DNA of 16,685 nt. Source: Actinomycetota bacterium (lineage in GTDB: Bacteria > Actinomycetota > Actinomycetes > Actinomycetales > Microbacteriaceae). The stretch's first letter is position 1. Each line of letters starts with the position of its first letter. The notes under the pieces are model-generated. The model worked only from the letters and a program-made list of their open reading frames with translations, searched no databases and was not told the DNA's origin. Of this stretch, positions 6,527 through 13,054 are shown piece by piece. Position numbers and translations under genes: made by a program. The stretch spans positions 1 through 16,685 of the forward strand of contig WLDR01000019.1 of the NCBI GenBank assembly GCA_009704705.1, given 5' to 3'.

Positions 6527-7014
6527 TCACACACCTCCGGAGACCAATCGCCCCGCGCAAGCGCGAGGTCACCAATGGGATTCACACCCGGGCCGGCCGC
6601 CAAGGAATGCCCGGCAACCGCGTGCAAACATTTCACACGCTCCGGCATACCACCAGCAGAAATGCCGCTCAGTTCATCAACAGTCAGGATGCTCTCGCGA
6701 TCGGCCACGTACTGCTCATGAGCGCGCGAGTAGTGCGCACGCAATTCGGAGTCAGCGTCGAGCATCGCGCCGAACTCGGCCATCACGCGGGTCGCCTCCA
6801 GATCTGACATTGCCGCTGTCGCTGCCGGGTGAGTCATGTAATACAAAGTAGGGAAGGGGGTGCCATCGCCCAGACGCGGGCTGGTTGCCACGACCGTCGG
6901 CGCGCCACATGCGCACCGTGCCGGAATGCCGATGACGTCTCTGGCGGGTCGACCGAGTTGAGCAGACACGATGGCAATGTCGCGTTCGGATGCGGGTTCG
7001 AAGGGCGGGCGCAT
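6502..7014 (-). CDS. DUF501 domain protein
   Basis: 170 residues, full length for the actinobacterial DUF501 family, which has no firmly known function. Seen: an RCACGAP block (33-39), DGTPFPTLYYMT (50-61), and the most recognisable segment MPERVKCLHAVAGHSLAAG (123-141) followed by PGVNPIGD. Cysteines 34, 36, 129, 162 and 164 and histidines 131 and 136 could form a metal site; this is inference. No signal peptide or membrane helix is present, so the protein is probably cytoplasmic. The ATG overlaps the stop of the upstream ftsB/divIC gene by one base (TAATG), and the gene's end overlaps the S8 protease start. The position between a septation gene and the protease is a conserved actinobacterial arrangement as far as I know, but it does not reveal a reaction. 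Confidence 0.9.
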   Translation of the reverse strand: MRPPFEPASERDIAIVSAQLGRPARDVIGIPARCACGAPTVVATSPRLGDGTPFPTLYYMTHPAATAAMSDLEATRVMAEFGAMLDADSELRAHYSRAHEQYVADRESILTVDELSGISAGGMPERVKCLHAVAGHSLAAGPGVNPIGDLALARGDWSPEVCECLDYEIA

Positions 7015-7493
7015 TATTTGATGCCCGTCAACTGTTCCGGGGTCGCCGTGCTGAGGCCAGCCACGATGATCGAGTTGAGCAAGCCGGAGACCCAGTCGAC
7101 GTTCGTCTGCGTGAGGTCGGCCGACACGTTGCGAACGCGATCTTTTTCATTGGTCACGTCATTGATGACAAGGTAACTCGTTTCGCCCGGCATCACGTAG
7201 AACAACCTGTCGCGGGCCTGAGCACGAATGTATGCCGGGTCGTTCCACCGAGCGCGCTGCTCGGTCAGGGCATCCAGGTCACTGTTTTTCTGGTCAAGCT
7301 GCGCTTGTAGGTCGGCGACTTGCTGACGCTGTTCGATCACCGTGCGCAACGGATTCGACAGCACGATGACACCGAAGACCAGCAGCCCGAGAACGAGCAA
7401 TGACACACCCGACATGTGAAGCGAGGATGCCCACGACCCCACGTATTCGCGCGCGTCCGACACGCGAATACGTGGAATTGGTCGTTTGGCCAT
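7014..7493 (-). CDS. FtsB/DivIC-family septum formation protein
   Basis: 159 residues with the bitopic layout of FtsB/DivIC: a basic cytoplasmic N-terminus, one membrane helix (about 28-47), a heptad-like coiled coil (about 52-82, rich in Gln, Leu and Glu), then WNDPAYIRAQARDRLFYV (83-100), the signature following the coiled coil in this family. The protein would join FtsL and FtsQ-type partners at the division site and help activate septal peptidoglycan synthesis. ATG 7493 is preceded by AAGGG at about 5 nt and lies 27 nt after the eno stop. The place directly downstream of eno is typical for ftsB/divIC in many bacteria. The Asn/Thr-rich C-terminal part after residue 110 is variable. FtsB and DivIC are orthologue names; I leave the symbol empty because the local name is not decidable. 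Confidence 0.88.
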   Translation of the reverse strand: MAKRPIPRIRVSDAREYVGSWASSLHMSGVSLLVLGLLVFGVIVLSNPLRTVIEQRQQVADLQAQLDQKNSDLDALTEQRARWNDPAYIRAQARDRLFYVMPGETSYLVINDVTNEKDRVRNVSADLTQTNVDWVSGLLNSIIVAGLSTATPEQLTGIK

Positions 7494-7520
7494 GATGCCC
7501 TTAGTTTGTGCGGTTGGCGA

Positions 7521-8801
7521 CTAGCCCTTGAAGCGCGGGAACGCGCTGCGTCCGGCGTAAACGGCTGCGTCACCAAGTTCTTCTTCTATGCGCAGCAACT
7601 GGTTGTACTTTGCGACGCGCTCACTGCGAGCAGGAGCACCGGTCTTGATCTGGCCACAGTCAGTTGCAACAGCGAGGTCGGCAATCGTGGTGTCTTCGGT
7701 CTCACCCGAGCGGTGCGACAGAATCGCGGTCATACCCGAACGCTGAGCAAGCGCAACAGCATCGAGAGTCTCGGTGAGCGTTCCAATCTGGTTCACCTTG
7801 ACCAGAATCGAGTTGCCGGCACCCTTGGCGATGCCATCGGCGAGGCGCTTCGGGTTGGTCACGAACAGGTCGTCACCGACGAGTTGAACTTTGTTACCGA
7901 GTTGCTCGGTGAGGTGCGCCCAACCTTTCCAGTCGTCTTCGTCGAGTGGGTCTTCGATTGACACGAGCGGGAATGACGCAACGAGGTCGGCGAAGTACTC
8001 CGACATTTGTTCGGCCGTGCGCTTCTTGCCTTCGAACTTGTACGAACCGTCGGTGAAGAACTCACTTGCGGCAACGTCGAGGGCGAGTGCAACATCCTTG
8101 CCGGGCTTGAAACCGACCAACGTGATTGCCTCGACGATGTATTCGAGTGCGGCGCGGTTGTTTGGCAGTTCAGGGGCAAAACCGCCCTCGTCGCCGAGGC
8201 CGGTCGCGAGACCCTTCTTGGCGAGAATCGACTTGAGCGCGTGATACACCTCGACACCCCAACGCAAGCCTTCGCTGAAGGTCGGAGCGCCGAGTGGAAC
8301 GGCCATGAACTCCTGGATGTCGACACCGGTGTCGGCGTGAGCGCCACCGTTGATGATGTTGAGGAGCGGCACGGGAAGCGTGTGCGCGTTCGGCCCACCG
8401 ACGTAACGGAAGAGCGGAAGGTCGGCCGAGTCGGCAGCAGCTTTCGCGACGGCGAGGCTCACGCCGAGAATGGCGTTCGCGCCGAGCTTCTTCTTGTTGT
8501 CGGTGCCGTCAATCTCGATCATGGCGGCGTCAATAAGCCGCTGCTCGCTGGCGTCGAGACCAACGATGGCCGGCTCGATGTCTTTGATGACATTGGCGAC
8601 AGCCTTCTGAACACCCTTGCCGAGGTAACGCTTCTTGTCGCCATCTCGAAGTTCGTAGGCCTCGAATGCTCCGGTCGACGCCCCAGACGGCACAGCCGCG
8701 CGAGCAGCAGTGTTGTCGTCGAGCAGAACCTCAACCTCGATGGTTGGGTTTCCGCGTGAGTCGAGAATCTCTCGAGCGTTGAGGGCAATGATGTCGGCCA
8801 C
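7521..8801 (-). CDS. eno: Enolase (phosphopyruvate hydratase)
   Basis: 426 residues, full length. It interconverts 2-phosphoglycerate and phosphoenolpyruvate in glycolysis and gluconeogenesis. Seen: the N-terminal EILDSRGNPT (11-20), the SGASTGAFEA loop (39-48), the catalytic acid/base Glu205 in GDEGG, Mg2+ ligands Asp242, Glu283 (IEDP) and Asp310 (GDD), catalytic Lys335 (VKVNQIG), the signature SHRSGETED (362-370), and Lys386 in IKTGAP. The start is GTG 8801 with AGGAG 5 nt upstream. It heads a tightly packed unit running on to ftsB/divIC, DUF501, protease, ndh and the tRNA. The PEP it handles links it to pckA further upstream. Confidence 0.97.
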   Translation of the reverse strand: MADIIALNAREILDSRGNPTIEVEVLLDDNTAARAAVPSGASTGAFEAYELRDGDKKRYLGKGVQKAVANVIKDIEPAIVGLDASEQRLIDAAMIEIDGTDNKKKLGANAILGVSLAVAKAAADSADLPLFRYVGGPNAHTLPVPLLNIINGGAHADTGVDIQEFMAVPLGAPTFSEGLRWGVEVYHALKSILAKKGLATGLGDEGGFAPELPNNRAALEYIVEAITLVGFKPGKDVALALDVAASEFFTDGSYKFEGKKRTAEQMSEYFADLVASFPLVSIEDPLDEDDWKGWAHLTEQLGNKVQLVGDDLFVTNPKRLADGIAKGAGNSILVKVNQIGTLTETLDAVALAQRSGMTAILSHRSGETEDTTIADLAVATDCGQIKTGAPARSERVAKYNQLLRIEEELGDAAVYAGRSAFPRFKG

Positions 8802-8858
8802 GAATACTCCTAGTTAGAACGGGTGCGGGAGGGAAGTTTTTTACGCCTTGAGTCTACT

Positions 8859-8899
8859 TGCGAGCCCACGAGTGGTCCGGGCGACTGTTCGGGCTCGCA
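8859..8899 (-). terminator. Hairpin after hisS, before eno
   Basis: A perfect 9-bp inverted repeat: TGCGAGCCC (8859-8867) and GGGCTCGCA (8891-8899) with a 23-nt loop, starting 4 nt after the hisS stop. No T-run follows at once on the - strand, so it could be a U-less actinobacterial terminator, an mRNA-stabilising stem, or a processing site. It divides the mazG-hisS pair from the eno unit. About 57 nt remain between it and the eno start for an eno promoter; I see no convincing -35/-10 pair there. Confidence 0.5.
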
Positions 8900-8903
8900 C
8901 GAA

Positions 8904-10220
8904 TTAGCTGAGTGGTTTGAGCGTGAGGCTGGCGAAGTCGGTTGACTGTGCATCCACCGAGGCAAAGTGCGTGAAGCCGGCCGCCGTTGCGCGATCGAGA
9001 ATCGGCGTGAGGTTCTTCGACCGCTTCTCGAGGCGAACGCGGTGACCCGCAGAGATGGCCTGAGCCTTGATGCGCGCGAGGGTCTTGAGAGAGAGTCCGG
9101 AATCGGGCAGCGCGCCGGCCGTCGGGGCATCGTGCACGAGCACAACTCCCCCACGCTCGGTGTTGTCGTCGCCAAGCAACTCGACGATGCGCTCGAATCC
9201 AATCGAGAAGCCGGCGGCTGGCACGTCAACTCCCAGAAAACGACCGATCATTCCGTCGTAACGACCGCCACCGCCCACCGACGAACCAGATTCGGGATGC
9301 GCGATCTCAAAGATGGTGCCCGTGTAGTAGCCCATGCCCCGCACGAGCGTGGGGTCAAAACGAACCTGCACGCCCGCGGGCAATTCGGCGAGCGCGTGTG
9401 CGATGGTCTCGAGTGACGCAACGGCGTCGGGGTCGATTCCGTCGGGCAGCACCGACAGGATGTCGGCAGTCGTAAGTGGAACGCCACCCTGAGACAGGTG
9501 CGGTTCGATCTTCTCGAGGAACCCACCGAGCACGGCTGCCGAGTCGGGGCCAAACTCTGCGAGTTCGGCGACAACACCGGAGACGCCAATCTTGTCGAGT
9601 TTGTCGATGGTGATGAGTGCCGACTCACGGCGTTCAGGCGCAAAACCGCAGTAGTCGAGCAGACCAACCAGAATGCGGCGATCATTCATGCGGATTGTGC
9701 ATCCATTGAGGCCCAACGCACTCAACGCCGAAGATGTCGCAAGAATCAACTCGACCTCAGCAAGCGGGCCCGCTTCGCCGATGATGTCGATGTCGGCCTG
9801 CACAAACTGGCGGTAGCGACCCTTTTGCGGGCGCTCGGCTCGCCAGACGGGAGCAATCTGAATGGCACGGAAGACGTTTGGCAGTTCTCCGCGGTTCGTG
9901 GCGTAGTAGCGAGCAAGTGGAACAGTGAGGTCGAAGCGAAGACCGAGGTCGGCAAGATCGTGTGCGTCACCGGATGCGTGTGCCGCGGCCAAATCCTCAG
10001 CGCCCAACCCGCGCTTGAGCACGCTAAACGACAGCTTCTCATTGTCGCCACCGAGGCCGGAGTGCAGGCGCTCGTAGTCCTCAACGACGGGCGTCTCAAT
10101 TTCTTCGAACCCGTGTGCCGCGTACGTCTCGCGAATGACGGCGAGTGCACGCTCACGGCGAGCTTTTTCGCGAGGGAGAAAGTCGCGCATGCCTCGCGGT
10201 GCGGTCACGTTGTTCGCCAT
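8904..10220 (-). CDS. hisS: Histidine--tRNA ligase
   Basis: 438 residues, a class II aminoacyl-tRNA synthetase charging tRNA-His. Seen in order: PRGMRDFLP (8-16), LRFDLTVPLARY (94-105), motif 2 region with VWRAERPQKGRYRQF (125-139) and DIDIIG (143-148), HisA motif LVRGMGYYTG (292-301), HisB-like SVGGGGRYDG (314-323), motif 3 AAGFSIGFERI (335-345), then an anticodon-binding domain of about 90 residues. LRFDLTVPLARY together with PRGMRDFLP differs from the more common actinobacterial form as I remember it from mycobacteria, and suggests another HisRS subgroup. ATG 10220 has GGGAG and AGGAG upstream. The 57-nt gap after mazG shows no clear promoter, so co-transcription is plausible. Confidence 0.96.
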   Translation of the reverse strand: MANNVTAPRGMRDFLPREKARRERALAVIRETYAAHGFEEIETPVVEDYERLHSGLGGDNEKLSFSVLKRGLGAEDLAAAHASGDAHDLADLGLRFDLTVPLARYYATNRGELPNVFRAIQIAPVWRAERPQKGRYRQFVQADIDIIGEAGPLAEVELILATSSALSALGLNGCTIRMNDRRILVGLLDYCGFAPERRESALITIDKLDKIGVSGVVAELAEFGPDSAAVLGGFLEKIEPHLSQGGVPLTTADILSVLPDGIDPDAVASLETIAHALAELPAGVQVRFDPTLVRGMGYYTGTIFEIAHPESGSSVGGGGRYDGMIGRFLGVDVPAAGFSIGFERIVELLGDDNTERGGVVLVHDAPTAGALPDSGLSLKTLARIKAQAISAGHRVRLEKRSKNLTPILDRATAAGFTHFASVDAQSTDFASLTLKPLS

Positions 10221-10277
10221 GCTCCTAGTCTCCCACGCGCATGCTCGTCGACCGGCTAACGCATCGGCGCCGGCTCA

Positions 10278-10952
10278 CTATTCCGCGTCGCGAATGTCCT
10301 CTTGCAACCCGCGTAACGCACTGCGCAAAGCGCGCTCGGCGTCGAGGCCCTGACCCCGGGCCGAGGCAACGAGGGCGAGCAGCACGGCGCCCAGCTCGCG
10401 CTCATCGCTGAATTGGAAAGGCGACGGACTGTCAACCGACACGACGTCGAGCTTCTCCGCCTTGCCCAGCAGCTTGTCGGCGAGCAACAAAGCAGGCATC
10501 GCTTGGGGCACACCATCGAGCGTGGATGATCGCTCTGACTTCTCCTCACGCTTCGACTGCTCCCACACAGCCACGACCTCGTCGGGAGTATCCGCTGTGA
10601 CATCACCAAACACGTGTGGGTGACGCGAGCGCATCTTGGCGCTCATGTGTGCGGCGACATCCTGAACGGTGAATTCTTCGCCCGCAGTCTTGCCCGCGAC
10701 GTCGGCGTGAAAGAGCACCTGGTACAACACGTCACCGAGCTCCTCAAGCATGTCGTCACGGTTACCCGACTCAATCGCATCGATGAGCTCGTAGGTCTCC
10801 TCGAGCAGGTAGCGAACGAGCGACTCGTGGGTCTGCTCGGCACACCAGGCGCATCCGTCAGCAGATCTCAGTCGGTCGATAACGCTGGCCAATTCGGCAA
10901 CCGCGTCAGAGGCAGAGCCGTGCGTTGATTCGGAAAAGATGGGGCTGCTCAT
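10278..10952 (-). CDS. mazG: MazG-family nucleoside triphosphate pyrophosphohydrolase
   Basis: 224 residues with one MazG domain, acting on non-canonical or excess NTPs to give NMP and pyrophosphate (house-cleaning). Seen: EQTHESLVRYLLEETYE (39-55) with metal-binding Glu51, Glu52 and Glu55, then EELGD (70-74) with Glu71 and Asp74 (the EExxE...ExxD pattern), RHPHVFGD (110-117), and VWEQSKREEK (129-138). The frame stays open upstream to 11174. ATG 10952 is chosen because GGGAGGG lies 6 nt before it and the extra N-terminal residues do not resemble MazG; an ATG at 10979 is a weaker alternative. The usual CPWD start of the domain reads CAWC (34-37). The start codon and ribosome binding site lie in the loop of a 12-bp stem (separate entry). 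Confidence 0.92.
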   Translation of the reverse strand: MSSPIFSESTHGSASDAVAELASVIDRLRSADGCAWCAEQTHESLVRYLLEETYELIDAIESGNRDDMLEELGDVLYQVLFHADVAGKTAGEEFTVQDVAAHMSAKMRSRHPHVFGDVTADTPDEVVAVWEQSKREEKSERSSTLDGVPQAMPALLLADKLLGKAEKLDVVSVDSPSPFQFSDERELGAVLLALVASARGQGLDAERALRSALRGLQEDIRDAE

Positions 10953-10982
10953 CAGGTTCCCTCCCAGGTGCAGCCCCATCTT
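10936..10982 (-). promoter_or_regulatory. 12-bp hairpin enclosing the mazG ribosome binding site and start codon
   Basis: A perfect inverted repeat: AAGATGGGGCTG at 10936-10947 (+ strand) and CAGCCCCATCTT at 10971-10982. In mazG mRNA, the 23-nt loop carries the Shine-Dalgarno GGGAGGG and AUG 10952. The 3' arm encodes residues 2-6 (SSPIF) except the first base of codon 2. Folding could limit or pace translation of mazG. The 3' arm is followed by a short run (ATCTTTTCC), so early termination is a second possibility. The structure is seen; any regulatory effect is inferred. Confidence 0.6.
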
Positions 10983-11030
10983 CTCACTCGCAGAGAGTGT
11001 CGACGTGATGTGACGCTCTCGCGTGACGGA

Positions 11031-11060
11031 TCCCGCCAGCCAGAGACATGGCCGGCGGGA
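11031..11060 (-). terminator. GC-rich hairpin after pckA
   Basis: TCCCGCC (11031-11037) pairs with GGCGGGA (11054-11060), continued through an A/C mismatch by GCC (11039-11041) with GGC (11050-11052) and the loop agagacat. It starts 8 nt beyond the pckA stop. There is no U-tract, as is common for actinobacterial terminators. It probably separates pckA from mazG. Confidence 0.65.
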
Positions 11061-11068
11061 CCCGTGCT

Positions 11069-12901
11069 TTAGGCCGCCTTCTTCAAGCGGCGACGAAGCG
11101 CACCGAGCTGCTTCGTCATCTCGACCGGCAGACGATCGCCGAACGTGGAAAAGAACTCTTCCGTTTGGTCGCACTCGTCGAGCCAGGATGGAGGATTCAC
11201 ATTGAAAAGCTTCATCATCGCCCCACGTGGCATTTCAATCCCCTCGAGGTTGAACGAACCACGAGCGGGAACGATTCCGATTGCGGCTTCGTAGGTCTTG
11301 GCTGTGCCCTCAACGCGACGGCAAATCCATTCGAGCACGCGGGAGTTCTCGCCAAACCCAGGCCACAAGAATTTGCCGTTGTCGTCTTTGCGGAACCAGT
11401 TGACCTGGAATATCTTTGGCGCGTTCTTGCCGAGGCTCTTACCCATGCTCAACCAGTGACCCCAGTAATCGGCCATGTTGTAACCACAGAAGGGGAGCAT
11501 CGCGAACGGGTCGCGCCGCAACGCACCGACCGTGCCCTCGGCCGCAGCCGTCTGCTCGCTCGACATGGTTGCTCCGAGAAACACGCCGTGCTTCCAGTCG
11601 AACGCTTCCGCGACGAGAGGAACGTTGGTTGCACGACGGCCACCAAAGATGATGGCGTCGATGGGAACGCCCGCGGACTCAAACCAGTCGTCCGACAGTG
11701 TTGGGCACTGTTCGACGGGAACCGTGAAGCGCGCATTTGGATGCGCAGCCGGACGACCAGAGCTGGGAGTCCAGTCGTCGCCGCGCCAGTCAATGAGGTG
11801 GTCGGGAGCCTTGTCGGTCATCCCCTCCCACCAGACATCGCCATCATCGGTGAGCGCGACGTTTGTGAAGATCGTGTTGCCCCAGAGCGTGTCCATCGCC
11901 ACCTCGTTCGTGGCGTACCCGGTTCCGGGAGCGACACCGAAGAAGCCTGCCTCCGGATTGATAGCGAAGAGGCGCCCGCCTTTGCCAGGTCGCAACCACG
12001 CGATGTCATCACCGATGGTCTCGGCTTTCCAGCCGGGTATGGTCGGCGTGATCATGGCCAGGTTCGTCTTGCCACACGCGGACGGGAACGCAGCCGCCAC
12101 ATGGAAGACCTTGCCGACCGGGTTGGTCAACTTGAGAATGAGCATGTGCTCGGCCAGCCAACCTTCTTGCTTGCCCATGAACGAACCGATGCGCAACGCG
12201 AAACACTTCTTGGAGAGAAGGGCGTTGCCGCCGTAGCCAGATCCGTATGACCAGATCTCTCGAGACTCGGGAAAGTGGCAGATGTACTTGGTCGTGTTGC
12301 ACGGCCATGGCACATCGTCGATGGTGTTGCCGACCGCGTCAATCAGTGGCATGCCCACCGAGTGCACTGCGGGAACCCAGTTGGTGTCATCGTCGATTTG
12401 ACGCAGAGCGTCGTCTCCCATGCGCGTCATGATGCGCATGTTCAACACCGCGTAGGGCGAGTCGGTCAGTTGGATGCCCACCTGCGAGATTGGGCCGCCG
12501 AGCGGGCCCATCGAGAAGGGCACGACGTACATCGTGCGACCACGCATGCAGCCGTCAAACAGTTCTCGCAGTTTGTCAATCATCTGGTCGGGGTCGCGCC
12601 AGTTGTTCGTGGGGCCAGCGTCCGCTTCATTGACCGAGCAGATGAAGGTTCGATCTTCAACTCGGGCGACATCGTCGGGATCACTGCGGACCAGAAAGCT
12701 GTCGGGGCGCAGCTCCGGATTCAGCTGAGTCATCACGCCCTGGTCGATGAGCTGGCGCGTGAGTTCGTACCACTCAGCTTGGCTGCCGTTGCACCATCGA
12801 ATGTCGGCCGGCTTCGTCAACTCGACGATGTCGCTCAGCCAGTGGAGCAAAGCTCGGTTGGTCACCATTTCGGGTGCGTTAAGGTCAATTGCGGTTTTCA
12901 C
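11069..12901 (-). CDS. pckA: Phosphoenolpyruvate carboxykinase (GTP)
   Basis: 610 residues, the length of the GTP-dependent PEPCK family, and distinct from the shorter ATP-dependent type. It converts oxaloacetate and GTP to PEP, CO2 and GDP, the first step of gluconeogenesis from TCA intermediates. Seen: RTMYVVPFSMGP (122-133), GGNALLSKKCFALR (224-237) with the metal-binding Lys, His252, the P-loop AFPSACGKTN (271-280) with active-site Cys276, IGDDIAW (296-302) and WFRKDDNGKFLWPGFG near the C-terminal third. The start is GTG 12901, with GGGAG about 6 nt upstream. It is transcribed divergently from a RamB/PrpR-like regulator with 153 nt between them. Since RamB-type proteins control acetate and related carbon metabolism, regulation of pckA by its neighbour is plausible but not shown. 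pckG is an equally used symbol. Confidence 0.96.
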   Translation of the reverse strand: MKTAIDLNAPEMVTNRALLHWLSDIVELTKPADIRWCNGSQAEWYELTRQLIDQGVMTQLNPELRPDSFLVRSDPDDVARVEDRTFICSVNEADAGPTNNWRDPDQMIDKLRELFDGCMRGRTMYVVPFSMGPLGGPISQVGIQLTDSPYAVLNMRIMTRMGDDALRQIDDDTNWVPAVHSVGMPLIDAVGNTIDDVPWPCNTTKYICHFPESREIWSYGSGYGGNALLSKKCFALRIGSFMGKQEGWLAEHMLILKLTNPVGKVFHVAAAFPSACGKTNLAMITPTIPGWKAETIGDDIAWLRPGKGGRLFAINPEAGFFGVAPGTGYATNEVAMDTLWGNTIFTNVALTDDGDVWWEGMTDKAPDHLIDWRGDDWTPSSGRPAAHPNARFTVPVEQCPTLSDDWFESAGVPIDAIIFGGRRATNVPLVAEAFDWKHGVFLGATMSSEQTAAAEGTVGALRRDPFAMLPFCGYNMADYWGHWLSMGKSLGKNAPKIFQVNWFRKDDNGKFLWPGFGENSRVLEWICRRVEGTAKTYEAAIGIVPARGSFNLEGIEMPRGAMMKLFNVNPPSWLDECDQTEEFFSTFGDRLPVEMTKQLGALRRRLKKAA

Positions 12902-13020
12902 GTTGTCTCCCGTGGTAGCGCGTCGTTGCGATGGAACGCTCCGAGGTGGGTTCGGAAGCGAATAATCGATTGTCTTTCAGAAAATGCAACGTAATCCACT
13001 ATTTTTGACGCCTCTGAGTA

Positions 13021-13040
13021 GAAAGATTCGTGAATCTTTC
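13021..13040. promoter_or_regulatory. Palindromic operator candidate GAAAGATTC-gt-GAATCTTTC
   Basis: Two perfect 9-bp arms flank a 2-bp centre. It lies 2 bp upstream of the TATAGT -10-like box and covers where the -35 would be, 15 bp before the regulator's ATG. A dimeric XRE-type repressor bound here would block RNA polymerase, so autoregulation by the adjacent gene is the simplest reading. Effect on pckA is possible but less certain, as the site is about 120 bp from its start. Confidence 0.65.
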
Positions 13041-13042
13041 CG

Positions 13043-13048
13043 TATAGT
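13043..13048 (+). promoter_or_regulatory. -10 box for a leaderless regulator mRNA
   Basis: TATAGT is 6 nt upstream of ATG 13055, so a transcript starting at the usual distance would begin at or next to the A of ATG. The bases between, and those upstream, contain no purine-rich ribosome binding site. No good -35 is present at 17 bp (TTGACG at 13005-13010 is too far), which fits a promoter overlapped by the palindrome. Confidence 0.5.
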
Positions 13049-13054
13049 CAAAAT

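Larger units (their letters stand above)
12902..13054. promoter_or_regulatory. Divergent promoter region pckA / RamB-like regulator
   Basis: This 153-bp intergenic region serves both genes. Toward the regulator there is a -10-like TATAGT (13043-13048). For pckA, on the - strand, TTGCAT (from about 12990) and GATTAT spaced by 16 nt are a weak -35/-10 candidate. AT-rich stretches (12960-13006) separate the two. A palindrome at 13021-13040 is listed separately. Confidence 0.5.

Noticed and set aside
8007..8759. 250-codon frame antisense to eno
   Set aside because: Enolase is unambiguous on the - strand; the antisense product has no recognisable domain.
8810..8858. eno promoter with TAGACT as -10
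   Set aside because: No acceptable -35 at 16-18 bp, and the box abuts the hisS hairpin; too weak to list as a feature.
9498..10259. 253-codon frame antisense to hisS
   Set aside because: It mirrors the synthetase codons and shows no motif or good ribosome binding site.
10953..11174. N-terminal extension of mazG
   Set aside because: The added residues do not look like MazG, run through the pckA terminator hairpin, and the best Shine-Dalgarno belongs to ATG 10952.
11048..12250. Long open frame (400 codons) antisense to pckA
   Set aside because: It lies wholly inside pckA on the other strand, has no family-like motif and an Arg/Glu/Val-rich composition typical of high-GC shadow frames.
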